DNA from: Bradyrhizobium sp. AZCC 2262
GTDB lineage: Bacteria; Pseudomonadota; Alphaproteobacteria; Rhizobiales; Xanthobacteraceae
Reading direction: 5' to 3'
Assembly: GCF_036924535.1 (NCBI RefSeq)
Contig: NZ_JAZHRT010000001.1
Coordinates: 2,976,001-3,040,000 of the forward strand
DNA length: 64,000 bases
The notes beneath the pieces are model-generated. The model saw nothing but the letters and a program-made list of their open reading frames with translations, was not told the origin of the DNA and searched no databases. This document shows positions 9,031-17,393 of the stretch, in pieces. Position 1 is the stretch's first letter. Each line of letters opens with the position of its first letter. Both the position numbers and the translations under genes were made by a program.

Positions 9031-10714
9031 ATGAAAGCGAAGGAACAGCCCCGATTCGATACCGATGCGTTGCGAGGCCGCGCGGGCGACAAGGTGTTCG
9101 GGCGCGGCGAGGCTTACCATCGCGACGGTCAAGTGCAGATTCTCACCATCGAACCGGAGCGCGTGCTGGCGCAAGTCGCAGGCACGGAGGATTACCGTAC
9201 CCAGCTTACGGGGCGAGGCGGCAGCATCGGCGGGCATTGTTCTTGCCCCGCTTTCGGGGATTGGGGGGTATGCAAGCACATGGTTGCTGTGGCGCTGGCG
9301 GTTAACGCCGCGGGCGCCGATGCGGAGGCGGCGGACGGCGCGCTGTCGCGTATTCGTGACCATCTGAAACTAAAAAGCGTCGATGCGCTCGTCGAAATGA
9401 TCGTGGAACTGGCCGAACAGAATCCGGCTTTGTTCCGCAGGCTCGATGTGGCGGCAACAGTCGTGAACGCCGATGATGCGACGGTGCGGAAGCGCCTGCG
9501 CAAGGCAATCGATTCGGCGACGCGGACGCGGGACTATATCGAATATAGCGAAGCGCCGGACTGGGCGGCGAACGTGGAAGCCTCGCTCGACGCCATCGTC
9601 GATCTTGCGTCGGGAACCCGCGCTGGCCTCGCGCTGGAGCTTGCGGAATATGCGATCGACAGCATCGAGCGGGCCATCGACAGCATCGACGATTCCGACG
9701 GCCATTGCGGTGGGCTTTTGCATCGCGCGCGTGACATCCATCTTGCCGCGGCTGAGTCCGCGCGACCCGATCCCATGCCACTCGCCCGCAACCTTTTTTG
9801 CCCGCGAGGTGGACGGAGACTACGATACGTTCGCAGACGCCGCGCAACTTTACGCCGATGTGCTCGGGGATCAGGGCCTCGCCGAATACAACCGCCTCGC
9901 CCTGAAGGCTTGGGAGAAACTGCCCAAGCGCAGCGGGAGAGGGCGGGCGCACGACGATGGATTCTCCGCCGACCACGAGCGGCTGAAAGCAATCCTCGAC
10001 TTCTTTGCCGAGCGCGCCGGCGATGTCGAGACACGGATCGCGTTACGCGCCCGCGACCTGTCCTCCGCCTGGCGCTGTCTGGAACTGGCGCAATTCTGTC
10101 AATCGCAGGGCCGCATGGACGAAGCGCTGCGCCGGGCCGAGGAAGGCTTGTGGGTGTTCGAGGACGGTCAACCCGACGAGCGGCTCGTGTCGTTCACCGT
10201 CACCCTGCTCTCGAAATCCGGCCGGAAGGCGGACGCGGAAGCGCTGTTGTGGCGGGCTTTCGAGAAGGCGCCCAGCCTTGAATTGTACAAGCAATTGCGC
10301 AAGCTTGGCGGCAAGATCGCGCTCGAGCGTATCATTGGAATCCTTGAGACGCGGTCAGCCGGCAAGGAGCGCGCTGGCTGGTACACGCTCGCCGATCTTC
10401 TCGTCTGCATCCTGACCGAAGAAAAGATGTTGGATGCGGCGTGGGCCGCTGCGCACAAGCACAAGGTATCGTTCGGAGCAAAATTGGCTCTCGCCAACGC
10501 GAGCAAGGCCGCGTATCCGCGCGAAGCGCTCGAAGTCTACGCTGAGCGCGTCAACCAGTTCGTTAGCACGGGTGGCAATCACGCCTATGGAGAGGCGGCA
10601 AAGCTCATCGCCCGGATGGCTGCCTTGCAAAGCGCGACCGAGCAGGCGGCTTACGTCGCGACGCTGAAGGAGCGCCATCGGCAGAAGCGGAACTTCATGA
10701 AGCTGCTGAGTTGA
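9031..10714 (+). pseudogene. SWIM zinc-finger protein with a frameshift at a T6 run
   Basis: The N-terminal part (9031 to about 9799) has a SWIM motif, CSCPAFGDWGVCKHMVAVAL, near residues 71-90 and an alpha-helical continuation. Coding then jumps from frame 1 to frame 2 at TTTTTT (9794-9799). With five T residues it would read LARNLFAREVDGDYDTF without interruption and give about 560 residues. The second part, to 10714, is TPR-like and helical (LDFFAERAGDVETRIALRARD, LYKQLRKLGGKIALERI) and resembles DUF6880-type C-termini. Either the gene is broken, the base is a sequencing error, or slippage on the homopolymer produces full-length protein. The intact downstream frame suggests the change is recent. 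Confidence 0.75.
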
Positions 10715-10718
10715 ACCG

Positions 10719-11306
10719 ATGCGGCGCGCGAAGATCGAGCAACAGAACAAATATCTTCTGGCTCAACAGCGCCGGTTTCGCGTGGCCGCGGACATCGTGG
10801 CGGATGCGTGGATGGCGTTTCCGGAGGTTCATGCGGTGGCCGTGATAGGCTCGGTTGCAAAGGCGCTATGGAAGGAGGTTCCGCGTTTCAGCGATTTCCG
10901 CCGTGAGGGCATCGAGGTGTGGCATGAATGCCGCGATCTCGATCTGGCGCTCTGGATCGAATCGCAGCAACGTCTTCGTGAAATACATCGGGCCGCCAAT
11001 CGTGCTTTGAGCAAGGCATTTACGTCGGGTGCCGACACCAGTGTTGTCCCCCATCAGCTCGATATCTTCATGTTCGATCCGGCGAACGACGCCTATCTGG
11101 GCAGACTCTGCTCGTTCAACCAATGTCCGAAGGGAAAACGCGATTGCCTCGTTCCGGGTTGCGGCGCGACCGCGTTCAACAAGGTAGTCGACGGCTTCGC
11201 GCCACGCGCCGATCTTTTGACGCCGGCCCAGCACGCGATGCTCTATCGGCGAGGTACCGGGCGATTGCGGTCTGCACTGGATTTGCCGGCTGTAGAGCCG
11301 GGATAG
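10719..11306 (+). CDS. nucleotidyltransferase-like domain protein
   Basis: A 195-residue protein starting 4 bases after the SWIM gene's stop, so it is probably coupled to it. VAVIGSVAKALWKEV with CRDLDLALWI gives the G-S-x(n)-D-x-D pattern of polymerase-beta-type nucleotidyltransferases. HQLDIFMFDP could supply the third acidic residue. A cysteine group follows (LCSFNQCPKGKRDCLVPGCG) and may bind metal. The substrate is unknown. The SWIM plus nucleotidyltransferase arrangement may be a functional unit. Confidence 0.6.
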   Translation: MRRAKIEQQNKYLLAQQRRFRVAADIVADAWMAFPEVHAVAVIGSVAKALWKEVPRFSDFRREGIEVWHECRDLDLALWIESQQRLREIHRAANRALSKAFTSGADTSVVPHQLDIFMFDPANDAYLGRLCSFNQCPKGKRDCLVPGCGATAFNKVVDGFAPRADLLTPAQHAMLYRRGTGRLRSALDLPAVEPG

Positions 11307-11327
11307 AATGATCAAACCATCAAGGAT

Positions 11328-11858
11328 TCATGAGGGGTCTCGAGATGATGAACCAGAAGCAGAGTTGATCGATGCCGCGATGTCGGCGAGAGACCTGAAC
11401 AGGATCAGCGGATCATCCTTCGAAGGAATAAAGCCGCGCCGCTTCCAAAAATGCGCAGCCTCGGTATCGACGGCATTGACGACGAGGGCACGTCCGCCAA
11501 TCAGCTTGGCCGCCATTACACAGCGTTGCAGCGCATGCTTGAGCAACCCAGTGCCAATTCCTTTGCCGATGTAATTCTGATCTGCCGCCAGTTGTCCCAA
11601 CAGCAGGCAAGGAACGGGATCAGGCGGCTGGCCGGTACGGATCGATCTCGGCAACGTTGCGGGAAGAACCGCCGTAGGCGCGAGGCCAAAATATCCAAGG
11701 ACCCGATTGGCCCCATGTACGACCATGACGGCCGTGAAACCCTTCTCTTGATTGGAGAGCGCACGTGTCTTCAGCCATCGATCCAGAGACGGCTTGCCAC
11801 AGGAGAACCCCGAGACGTCGTGAGCCGCTGTGAGCGGCTCCGGCTTGGAAATAGCCAC
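11328..11858 (-). CDS. GNAT toxin of a toxin-antitoxin pair (TacT-like)
   Basis: A 176-residue GNAT protein. FSCGKPSLDRWLKTRALSNQEKGFT at the N-terminus and LGQLAADQNYIGKGIGTGLLKHAL with the acetyl-CoA loop match the TacT/AtaT toxin group. Those toxins acetylate the amino group of charged tRNAs and stop translation. HFWKRRGF near residue 140 is the usual late motif. It begins 3 bases after the DUF1778 antitoxin gene, the standard antitoxin-first order. The acceptor tRNA cannot be inferred. Confidence 0.85.
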   Translation of the reverse strand: MAISKPEPLTAAHDVSGFSCGKPSLDRWLKTRALSNQEKGFTAVMVVHGANRVLGYFGLAPTAVLPATLPRSIRTGQPPDPVPCLLLGQLAADQNYIGKGIGTGLLKHALQRCVMAAKLIGGRALVVNAVDTEAAHFWKRRGFIPSKDDPLILFRSLADIAASINSASGSSSRDPS

Positions 11859-11861
11859 CTT

Positions 11862-12164
11862 TCATTTCTCGGCTTTTGCGTTCCCGGATTCCCACGGAGC
11901 GGTGCGTTGAAAGAGTTCGACCATTTGAGGTACCGGACGCCCGGGTTGCGAAAGAACCTCTATAAAGGCCTTGAAGCCAGCCGGACTCATGCGGATGGGC
12001 GCCGCTTCCATCAGAACATCTTCCGCCGCACGTACTGCAGCCTCGCGCACGAAATCGGTGCGCGAACGGCCACGCAAGCTGGCCGCGCGATCGATAATGG
12101 CGATATCAGTTTCAGGCAGTCGCATCGATAGCGGATGCTCTTTTCGTTTTATGACGCGCGGCAT
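11862..12164 (-). CDS. DUF1778 (ribbon-helix-helix) antitoxin
   Basis: A 100-residue TacA-like antitoxin beginning MPRVIKRKEHPLSMRLPETDIAIIDRAA, a ribbon-helix-helix DNA-binding segment. The C-terminal part (SPAGFKAFIEVLSQPGRPVPQMVELFQR) should wrap and neutralise the toxin. I chose ATG 12164 because AGGAG lies 7 bases upstream and the ribbon-helix-helix domain starts there. An in-frame ATG at 12215 would extend the protein through the promoter. It is likely to repress its own promoter together with the toxin. Confidence 0.85.
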   Translation of the reverse strand: MPRVIKRKEHPLSMRLPETDIAIIDRAASLRGRSRTDFVREAAVRAAEDVLMEAAPIRMSPAGFKAFIEVLSQPGRPVPQMVELFQRTAPWESGNAKAEK

Positions 12165-12174
12165 TCGGAATCTC

Positions 12175-12215
12175 CTACAGAAGCTGTAGTGTATTTTACA
12201 ATACGAATTTTTCAA
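12175..12215 (-). promoter_or_regulatory. toxin-antitoxin promoter with two inverted repeats
   Basis: On the minus strand a -35 box TTGAAA (12210-12215) and a -10 box TACACT (12188-12193) are 16 bases apart. The repeat GTATT-TTAC-AATAC (12191-12204) sits in the spacer and touches the -10 box, a likely antitoxin operator. A second repeat CTACAG-AAG-CTGTAG (12175-12189) lies just upstream of, and partly over, the ribosome-binding site. It could act as operator or as an mRNA hairpin. The sequences are seen; the roles are inferred. Confidence 0.55.
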
Positions 12216-12255
12216 GTTGCTAAGCGGCTTTGTTCATGATCTGTTCTAGTCTATC

Positions 12256-12798
12256 ATGGACGAGTTTGCAAGCTGTAGTGGTGCCCGATTATTCCTCGCG
12301 GCCGTTCCCGATGCAGGCACGGCAGCGCGAATTCACCAATTGGCTGGCGTACTCAAGCGCGCGCATCATTTCGACGGCAAGCTCATTGCGCCCGAGCGGC
12401 TGCATATTTCGCTGTTCGCTCTCAGCGGGTTGTCTGAGGGCCAGCTTTGCGCCGCGCGGGAGGCGGCCATGGATGTGCGAACCGAGCCGTTCGAGGTCTC
12501 GTTCGATTGCACGGCAAGCTTTCGGGGGCGGCCGGGCAATCGCCCGTTCGTCCTGATCGGAGAGAAAGGATTGCGCCGGCTGCAGTCGTTTCGGCAAATG
12601 CTCGGCGCCGCGATGACGCGAAGAGGATTGAGGCGGCTGGCCAACACGAATTTCGCGCCCCATGTCACGTTGTTGTATGACGCACGTAGCGTAGACGAGT
12701 ATCCAATCGAACCGATTGGCTGGACGGTTACGGAGTACGTACTCGTCCGCAGCTTGAACGGCCACGAACACCTCGTACGATGGCCTCTGTGGGTATGA
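12256..12798 (+). CDS. thpR: RNA 2',3'-cyclic phosphodiesterase (2'-5' RNA ligase family)
   Basis: A 180-residue 2H phosphoesterase with the two family motifs: HISLF at residues 50-54 and HVTLLYD near residue 136. These histidines form the active site that opens 2',3'-cyclic phosphates on RNA ends. The N-terminus (RLFLAAVPDAGTAARIHQLA) matches ThpR. It is transcribed away from the toxin-antitoxin promoter. Length and motif spacing are normal. Confidence 0.85.
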   Translation: MDEFASCSGARLFLAAVPDAGTAARIHQLAGVLKRAHHFDGKLIAPERLHISLFALSGLSEGQLCAAREAAMDVRTEPFEVSFDCTASFRGRPGNRPFVLIGEKGLRRLQSFRQMLGAAMTRRGLRRLANTNFAPHVTLLYDARSVDEYPIEPIGWTVTEYVLVRSLNGHEHLVRWPLWV

Positions 12799-12840
12799 CA
12801 GGTAATTTGCGGAGTTATCCAGCGGACATTCCTGGACGTG

Positions 12841-13476
12841 TTATTTCGCCACAGCGAGCCGCTCAATCATCTCGTCGATCGAGTTGAACAGATATGTTGC
12901 TCCCGCCGCCTGCAGTGCGGACGGAAAGGCATAGCCCCAGGCCACGGCGCCCGAGTCCATGCCAGCGGCCCCAGCCGCCTCGATATCGCGGATCTCGTCG
13001 CCGATGCAGATCGTCTCCGAAGGTTTTACGCCGAGCCTCCGTGCGACACGTCGAAATTTCCAGTGCTTGCCGAACAGCGCGGCACCGCAGTCGAAGCGGG
13101 TGATCAGACTGGCGGTGGGTCCGAGCACTTGCCGGACGGAGGCGTCGCTGTCGGAACTGACGATGGCGGTCTTGATGCCCTGGCGTTGCAGGTCGGTCAG
13201 CATGGCCGGGATGCCGGCGAACAGCGATATCTCGCTCGCGGCGGCAAGCTTGCGCTTTCGCATGTCGCTGACGATGGTCGGCAATTGCCACATGGATACG
13301 TTGAGCCGCGCCATGATTTCGCGGGCGGACAGGCCGCGCAGTCCTTCCACCTCGTCGTCGCGGACGGGCGCAAGATCGAACCGAGTAATCATGTCCTGGA
13401 AGGAGGCGCGAAACCAGGGAAGGGAATCCGCCAGCGTGCCGTCGAAGTCGAAAATAGCGAGGCGATAACGCTCCAT
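12841..13476 (-). CDS. HAD family hydrolase (phosphoglycolate phosphatase-like)
   Basis: A 211-residue HAD phosphatase. Motif I is IFDFDGTLADS at residues 8-18, motif II TAIVSSDSD, motif III has the lysine in FGKHWKF, and motif IV is CIGDEIRDIEAA. A small helical cap lies after motif I, as in the Gph/PGMB subgroup. The substrate is undetermined. The gene lies 22 bases downstream of the SDR gene on the same strand and is probably co-transcribed with it. Confidence 0.88.
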   Translation of the reverse strand: MERYRLAIFDFDGTLADSLPWFRASFQDMITRFDLAPVRDDEVEGLRGLSAREIMARLNVSMWQLPTIVSDMRKRKLAAASEISLFAGIPAMLTDLQRQGIKTAIVSSDSDASVRQVLGPTASLITRFDCGAALFGKHWKFRRVARRLGVKPSETICIGDEIRDIEAAGAAGMDSGAVAWGYAFPSALQAAGATYLFNSIDEMIERLAVAK

Positions 13477-13498
13477 GAGAAAAACCGCCCTCAGCGCG

Positions 13499-14371
13499 TC
13501 ACTGATCGTCGCCGCCGAAATAAGCGGGTTTCCCTGTCGTCCAGGTCTCGCCCCAGAGCTGGCCGCCGCCGTCGACCGTCAGCGTCTCGCCGGTCACGAA
13601 TTTCGCTGACGGCCCGGCGAGGAAGACGCTGGCCTCCGCGACGTCCCAGGACGAGCCAACGCGCATCATCGGGTTCGAGCGCGGATAGGCCGCGCGTGCC
13701 TCCGGCGAATAGACGTTCCAGCCTTCGGTTTCGATCGCGCCGGGCGCCACGCAGTTGACCCGGATATTCAGCGGCGCCCATTCGACCGCGACGGCGCGCG
13801 ACAGCCCAATGACGCCGCTTCGCGCCGCGATGGTGTGGGCAATGCCGTACAGGCCGTGGGTCGTCACGACCACGATATTGACGATGCTGCCGGGATGCTT
13901 GTGGTCGCGCCAGCGTTGCGCGGCGGCCTGCATCATGTACCAGGTGCCGTTCAGGTTGGTGTTGATGACGGCGTTCCAGCCCTTCACCGAAAAATCGATG
14001 GCCGCTTGCGGAAACTGCCCGCCGGCGCTGTTGATCAGGCTGTCGACGCGGCCATGCGCGGCCCAGATCGTGTCGAACAGGGCGTTGACCGCATCTGGCT
14101 CCCTGATGTCGGCTATATGCGCTGATGCCTTGAGACCGCGGCCCGCCAACCGGGTCACCAGCGCATCGAGCTTGCTTCCGTCGCGCCCGACCACGGCGAC
14201 ATGCGCGCCCAGCCTCGCGACCAGCCAGGCGATCGCCCGCCCAATGCCGCCGGCGCCGCCCGACACGATAACGACCTGATCCTTCAGCGCATCGGCCGCG
14301 AACATCGTCGGGTGAGCCGCAAGCTCCCCATCGGTGAGGCCGAGCTTCGCCGGAGACGGTTGATCGGTCAT
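13499..14371 (-). CDS. SDR family oxidoreductase, 2,4-dienoyl-CoA reductase-like
   Basis: A 290-residue Rossmann protein with the cofactor loop GGAGGIGRAIA near residues 38-48, NSAGG and the C-terminal TGETLTVDGGGQLWG. The usual Tyr-x-x-x-Lys is absent: the segment reads HTIAARSGVIGL, as in dienoyl-CoA-reductase-like SDRs. These lack the classical tyrosine but normally keep the lysine, which is arginine here. It probably reduces an enoyl- or dienoyl-CoA with NADPH, though this is inference. It is divergent from the GST gene, with 78 bases between their starts. Confidence 0.82.
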   Translation of the reverse strand: MTDQPSPAKLGLTDGELAAHPTMFAADALKDQVVIVSGGAGGIGRAIAWLVARLGAHVAVVGRDGSKLDALVTRLAGRGLKASAHIADIREPDAVNALFDTIWAAHGRVDSLINSAGGQFPQAAIDFSVKGWNAVINTNLNGTWYMMQAAAQRWRDHKHPGSIVNIVVVTTHGLYGIAHTIAARSGVIGLSRAVAVEWAPLNIRVNCVAPGAIETEGWNVYSPEARAAYPRSNPMMRVGSSWDVAEASVFLAGPSAKFVTGETLTVDGGGQLWGETWTTGKPAYFGGDDQ

Positions 14372-14449
14372 GAGCGGCGCGGACCCTTGTTATATGCGGC
14401 ATCAGCCGTACATTACCCGCGCAACAACAACCATGCAAAACGAGTTCTG

Positions 14450-15154
14450 ATGCCCGATCTTTCCGCCTTCCCGATCACCAATCGCTGGCCCGCCAAACAT
14501 CCCGACCGCCTTCAGCTCTATTCGTTACCGACGCCGAACGGCGTCAAGGTCTCGATCATGCTGGAAGAGATCGGATTGCCCTACGAGGTGCATCTGGTCG
14601 ACTTCAACAAGGACGACCAGAAGACGCCGGAATTCCTGTCGCTGAACCCGAACGGCAAGATCCCGGCCATCCTCGATCCGGATGGGCCTGGCGGCAAACC
14701 GCTGCCGCTGTTCGAGTCCGGGGCGATCCTGCAATATCTCGCGGACAAGACCGGCAAGCTTCTGCCGTCCGATGCCGCGCGGCGATACCAGACCATCCAG
14801 TGGCTGCACTTTCAGATGGGCGGGATTGGACCGATGTTCGGGCAGGTTGGATTTTTCCACAAATTCGCCGGCAAGGATTTTGCCGACAAGCGTCCGCTCG
14901 ATCGTTACGTCACCGAGACGAAGCGCCTGCTGGATGTGGTGGAGACGCGGCTCGCCGGACGGCAATGGATCATGGACGACGAATACACCATCGCCGACAT
15001 TTCCATGCTCGGCTGGGTGCGCAACCTGATCGGCTTCTACGGTGCGCGCGATCTCGTCGCGTTCGACGAGCTGAAGCAGGTGCCGGCATGGCTGGAACGC
15101 GGGCTCGCCCGGCCGGCGGTGCAGCGCGGGCTCGATATTCCGAAGCGGCCCTAG
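14450..15154 (+). CDS. glutathione S-transferase (Nu/YghU-like)
   Basis: A 234-residue GST. The thioredoxin-fold half shows LYSLPTPNGVKVSIMLEEIGLPYEVHLVDF, LNPNGKIPAI with the cis-proline, and FESGAILQYLADKTGKLLP. The all-helical half contains YTIADISMLGWV. The TPNG in place of a catalytic Ser/Cys/Tyr motif is characteristic of the YghU/YfcG group, which has disulfide-bond reductase activity on glutathionylated substrates. The ATG at 14450 fits the usual N-terminus. Confidence 0.88.
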   Translation: MPDLSAFPITNRWPAKHPDRLQLYSLPTPNGVKVSIMLEEIGLPYEVHLVDFNKDDQKTPEFLSLNPNGKIPAILDPDGPGGKPLPLFESGAILQYLADKTGKLLPSDAARRYQTIQWLHFQMGGIGPMFGQVGFFHKFAGKDFADKRPLDRYVTETKRLLDVVETRLAGRQWIMDDEYTIADISMLGWVRNLIGFYGARDLVAFDELKQVPAWLERGLARPAVQRGLDIPKRP

Positions 15155-15223
15155 AGCTTCTGTTCTGACCGAGTCAGAACAGAAGCTCCAGATTCTTGTT
15201 TTGACGCGTTTTCTGCGCAGATA
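15154..15223. repeat. left part of a rhizobial intergenic repeat, interrupted by an IS
   Basis: A perfect 16-base inverted repeat, GAGCTTCTGTTCTGAC / GTCAGAACAGAAGCTC (15154-15169 and 15173-15188), has a 3-base loop. It is followed by TTTTGACGCGTTTTCT. This is the first half of a long repeat I recognise from rhizobial genomes. Its second half (GCGAACCGG ... TCGAAAACGCT) resumes beyond the IS at about 16798. The hairpin begins at the last base of the GST stop codon and may also serve as its terminator. Confidence 0.65.
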
Positions 15224-15248
15224 GTCGCCCGTGAAGAATCCTGGATTT

Positions 15249-16589
15249 TCAGGCTGGATTGACCCCGGGGAAGGTGGCGATGATTTGCCACAACAAGAGC
15301 CTGAGCCAGCAGATCAGGCGGCGGAAGTTATAGCCGACGGCGGCGAGGACGGCGTTGATGGCGTCGCCTTCACGATGCCAGAGGTAGTTGCGGCCCATGC
15401 GGTGCTCGGATTTGAGGTGGCCGATGACCGGCTCGACGGCGGAACGCCGTCGCAGCTGGCGCTTGATCTGTGGCGTCACCCGCCGTTTCTGTCCTGAGAT
15501 GAACACCCTGAACTTGTAATCGGGCGGGGCGTTGTGGCCGCGATAGCCCTTGTCGAGGAGCGCGCGCTCGATGGTGTTGCCGATCAGCGCCTCCATCTCG
15601 GGGATGACGGTTGCAAGTGTGTGGCCGTCATAGGGGTTGCCGGGCAGCGCCTTCACATGGCTCACGAACTGCCCGCCCTTGGCGTGCGCCAGCGTAGTGG
15701 CGACCGAGACCTTGACGCCGAACTCGTAAGGCCGGTGCGCCTTGCCCTTGCCGATGCATTCCACCTCCGGCGCGTGCAGCGAGTAGAGCTTCGGGCCACG
15801 CTGGCGCTGCTTCTGCTCGAGCACTTGTCGCGCCCGCGCCAGCATGCGCTCCAACACGACCCCCCCGAGCAAGTCGGCGTTGCCGCCGAGTTTGCGGCCT
15901 ATGTCGCGGATGATGCGGCCGAGATAGATTTTGAGCTTCTTCAAGGCTCTGTTGGCGCGCTTGAACTGCTTGGCGTGGGCATAACGCTGGTGCTTGATCA
16001 GCGCGAACTTGCCCACCCTGGCATAGGACTGGCGCAGCTTGACACCATATCGCTTCGCCAGCCGGACCAGGATCTCGCGGGCGCGGTTCAGCAGCCTGGC
16101 ATCGGTCGGGAACATCACGTTCTTGGGCTGCACCGTCGTATCAATGATGACCCGATTAAGGTCGGCCGGTTTGATCGCCTCGGTCTTGCTGGCCACCGCA
16201 AGGCTCTCCTGCAGCAAGGCCTGCAACTTCTCCTCGCCCATCCGCTGTCGCCAGCGCGTCAGCGAAGAGCGATCGAACACCAACCGGTGCTGGAAGAACT
16301 CCTCGCCGCAGAAGAACTGGTAATAGGGGTTCTCCACCCAGCGCTCGCACAACACCTCATCAGAGAGGTCGTAGGTGTGCTTGAGGATCGCGAGTCCCGC
16401 CATCAGGCGGGTCGGTAATGGCGGCCGGCCCGGCTTGTCCTCATAGACCGCCCCGAACCGCTGCTCCAGGAACGACCAGTCGATCGTCTGTGCCAGCTTC
16501 ACCAGCGGGTGGCCCATGTCGATGATCGCGTCCAGCCGCGAGCGCAGAAGATCGGCTTGTCCCGTCTCTCGTCGTTCCCTTGGTCGCAT
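15249..16589 (-). CDS. IS5-family DDE transposase
   Basis: A 446-residue transposase. The N-terminal DUF772-like region reads GLAILKHTYDLSDEVLCERWVENPYYQFFCG. Catalytic acidic residues are in VIIDTTVQPKN, ALLDKGYRGHNAPPD and AVEPVIGHLKSEHRMGRNYL, giving D, D and E. A lysine/arginine-rich insert lies between the first two. No stop or frameshift was found and GGAGGG precedes the ATG, so the element could be active. Confidence 0.92.
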   Translation of the reverse strand: MRPRERRETGQADLLRSRLDAIIDMGHPLVKLAQTIDWSFLEQRFGAVYEDKPGRPPLPTRLMAGLAILKHTYDLSDEVLCERWVENPYYQFFCGEEFFQHRLVFDRSSLTRWRQRMGEEKLQALLQESLAVASKTEAIKPADLNRVIIDTTVQPKNVMFPTDARLLNRAREILVRLAKRYGVKLRQSYARVGKFALIKHQRYAHAKQFKRANRALKKLKIYLGRIIRDIGRKLGGNADLLGGVVLERMLARARQVLEQKQRQRGPKLYSLHAPEVECIGKGKAHRPYEFGVKVSVATTLAHAKGGQFVSHVKALPGNPYDGHTLATVIPEMEALIGNTIERALLDKGYRGHNAPPDYKFRVFISGQKRRVTPQIKRQLRRRSAVEPVIGHLKSEHRMGRNYLWHREGDAINAVLAAVGYNFRRLICWLRLLLWQIIATFPGVNPA

Positions 16590-16652
16590 CGCTCCCTCCG
16601 ATGCGATGACGGAATCACGGCTCGCGATTCGACGGAATCCTCAAAAATGAAA

Positions 16653-16691
16653 TTGCAAGCTTTTGGGCAGTCAAAGCCCCAAAGCTTGCAA
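16653..16691. repeat. strong hairpin in the upstream end of the IS
   Basis: TTGCAAGCTTTTGGG (16653-16667) pairs with CCCCAAAGCTTGCAA (16677-16691) with one mismatch around a 9-base loop. It lies between the IS right end and the transposase start. It could block transcription from outside the element or limit transposase translation, as similar structures do in other IS elements. The role is inferred. Confidence 0.5.
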
Positions 16692-16828
16692 TCTCAAAGC
16701 CAATCTCGCCCGGAAAATCGATTCTTGATCAACCGCTTGGATGGTTCTTCACGGACGACCAGATAAGTCTACGCAATCTGCGTAAACTTGATTGCTATGC
16801 GAACCGGTGCCCACTTCGCTCGAAAACG

Positions 16829-17386
16829 CTATGAGCCGCGCTTGAGCAGTTCGTACATGACGGGGTTGTCGGCGCAGGCGCCGAAGCCGCATTCCAGCAG
16901 CGTCGTCACCACGTTCGCGGCCGTGAGCGCGATCACGAGCCACACCGCGATTTGCGCGAAGGCGCCGCCGGTGGCCGGCAAAACGGCTTTGTCTTCCTCG
17001 AACTGGCTGTCGAACAGCCGGATCGCGGCAAGCAGGACGATGGCGGCAATGAAGCCGATCAGCGCCCAGGTATAATAGTGATAGCCGAGCAGCGCCGAAC
17101 CGTAGCCGGCGTCGCCGGGAATGATGTGCAGCAGCACCTGCCGGGTCGACGCGACCGCGCCTGCGACCGCAGCCAGCAGCGACATCGCATAGTGGCTGGG
17201 GCGGGGGCCGAAGCGGATATTGAGCATCGGCCCGACGGCTAGCGCCGCGAACAGGATGCGCTGCAGCAGGCAGAGCGGGCAGGGCAGCTCGTGAAGGGTG
17301 AGCTGCGCGGCAAATGCCGCCGCCAGCACGGTCGCCACCGCGTAGAGGCTGAGTGCATTCAGCGTGATCGCACGCGTCTGGGTCAT
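16829..17386 (-). CDS. dsbB: disulfide bond formation protein B
   Basis: A 185-residue inner-membrane protein with four predicted helices. The first periplasmic redox pair is CPLC at residues 36-39, followed by LLQRILFA. A second cysteine pair is near the C-terminus in LLECGFGACADNPVMY (Cys166 and Cys171), the spacing seen in alphaproteobacterial DsbB proteins. It should pass electrons from DsbA to quinone. It starts 7 bases after the DUF5993 gene, its usual partner in this group. Confidence 0.85.
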   Translation of the reverse strand: MTQTRAITLNALSLYAVATVLAAAFAAQLTLHELPCPLCLLQRILFAALAVGPMLNIRFGPRPSHYAMSLLAAVAGAVASTRQVLLHIIPGDAGYGSALLGYHYYTWALIGFIAAIVLLAAIRLFDSQFEEDKAVLPATGGAFAQIAVWLVIALTAANVVTTLLECGFGACADNPVMYELLKRGS

Positions 17387-17393
17387 GCGTCCC

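Larger units (their letters stand above)
15224..16759 (-). mobile_element. complete IS5-type insertion sequence, 1536 bases
   Basis: The ends form imperfect inverted repeats. The left end begins GTCGCCCGTGAAGAATC, and the right end, read inward, begins GTCGTCCGTGAAGAACC (15 of 17 match). The element is flanked by the direct repeat CAGATA (15218-15223 and 16760-16765), consistent with target duplication. It carries one intact transposase gene. Removing the element and one CAGATA copy rejoins the two halves of a rhizobial repeat, which fixes the ends well. Confidence 0.8.

Noticed and set aside
15249..16589. Decayed transposase
   Set aside because: The frame is intact with all three acidic residues, so it was listed as a complete IS rather than a remnant.
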